NCBI GenBank assembly: GCA_964460185.1
Contig: CAYWTM010000092.1
Location: 1-13,763, forward strand
From: JAVJPJ01 sp040217295
GTDB taxonomy: Bacteria > Pseudomonadota > Alphaproteobacteria > Rhodobacterales > Rhodobacteraceae
Length of the DNA: 13,763 bases
Direction of reading: 5' to 3'
In this document: piece after piece, positions 13,166-13,763 of the stretch
How positions within the stretch are numbered: the stretch's first letter is position 1
Layout: the number at the start of each line of letters is the position of its first letter
The notes under the pieces: generated by a model
What the model was told of the DNA's origin: nothing
Seen by the model: the letters and a program-made list of their open reading frames with translations, nothing else
The model's database searches: none
Position numbers and translations under genes: made by a program

Positions 13166-13453
13166 ATGGCATTTACTCCGCTGCATGACCGTGTGCTTGT
13201 TGAGCGCGTGGAAAGCGAAGAAAAGACCAAGGGCGGTCTGATCATCCCCGATAGCGCAAAAGAAAAGCCCGCCGAGGGCCTGGTGGTCGCCGTAGGCGCG
13301 GGCGCCAAGGATGACGATGGCGAGCGTATCGTCATGGACGTCAAGGAAGGCGACAAGATCCTGTTCGGCAAGTGGTCGGGCACCGAGATCACGCTGGACG
13401 GCAAAGAACTGCTGATCATGAAGGAATCGGACATCCTCGGCATCATCGCCTGA
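13166..13453 (+). CDS. groES: Co-chaperonin GroES
   Basis: This 95-aa protein is the lid of the GroEL folding chamber. The sequence is typical throughout: FTPLHDRVLVERVESEEKTK at the start, GGLIIPDSAKEKPAEG as the mobile loop that binds GroEL, GDKILFGKWSGTEI, and the closing ESDILGIIA. The ATG at 13166 is used because GAGGAGAG lies just upstream and the family starts at MAFTPLHD; an in-frame ATG at 13121 would start inside the CIRCE element. It is the first gene of the heat-shock operon, with groEL 42 bases downstream. Confidence 0.98.
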   Translation: MAFTPLHDRVLVERVESEEKTKGGLIIPDSAKEKPAEGLVVAVGAGAKDDDGERIVMDVKEGDKILFGKWSGTEITLDGKELLIMKESDILGIIA

Positions 13454-13495
13454 GCGGTCCCCTTCTTATCTCAACCCATTTTATAGGAGCACATC

Positions 13496-13763
<268 letters not shown>

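Overview
The window looks like chromosomal DNA of an alphaproteobacterium of the Rhodobacterales (Roseobacter / Rhodobacteraceae type). The base composition is GC-rich and most genes have alphaproteobacterial AGGAG-type ribosome sites. An atpD-atpC end, a TIGR01459-type HAD hydrolase, a CIRCE-controlled groESL operon and a GC-rich intergenic repeat ending in GGGATATTT all fit that group. No transposase, phage gene, CRISPR array, tRNA or rRNA was seen. No stretch above 300 bases lacks a gene.

Layout. (1) 1-744, plus strand: the 3' end of the ATP synthase operon (atpD tail, atpC), closed by a perfect 11-bp hairpin terminator. (2) 745-3071: a small accessory-looking block. It holds an FkbM-type methyltransferase with an inverted repeat in its leader, a single-domain H-type lectin, and, convergent to it, a pair of secreted proteins: a tiny 66-aa exported peptide coupled by a GTGA overlap to an ADYC-domain protein. 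A good sigma-70-like promoter drives the pair. This is the least characterised part of the window. (3) 3177-4205, minus strand: prs (PRPP synthase). (4) 4257-5684, plus strand: a two-gene operon of a 2-hydroxychromene-2-carboxylate isomerase (DsbA/kappa-GST fold) and an alpha/beta hydrolase, overlapping by GTGA. (5) 8757-5717, minus strand: maoC-type dehydratase, then ribF, a YcgN cysteine-cluster protein and a threonine-aldolase-like PLP enzyme. The last three are chained by two ATGA overlaps. (6) 9716-8844, minus: a TIGR01459-type HAD phosphatase, with the GC-rich repeat upstream. (7) 11824-9866, minus: a Tat-exported CpdB-type 2',3'-cyclic phosphodiesterase/3'-nucleotidase. (8) 12897-11974, minus: a DHH-type manganese-dependent pyrophosphatase with its own promoter and a strong terminator. 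(9) 13065-13763, plus: promoter, CIRCE operator, groES and the start of groEL.

Most genes are housekeeping: energy (atpDC), nucleotide and phosphate metabolism (prs, ppaC, cpdB), flavin cofactors (ribF) and protein folding (groESL). ppaC would remove the pyrophosphate released by biosynthetic enzymes such as the RibF adenylyltransferase. The best candidates for undescribed biology are the small secreted peptide/ADYC pair with the neighbouring lectin and methyltransferase, and the leader structure in front of the methyltransferase.
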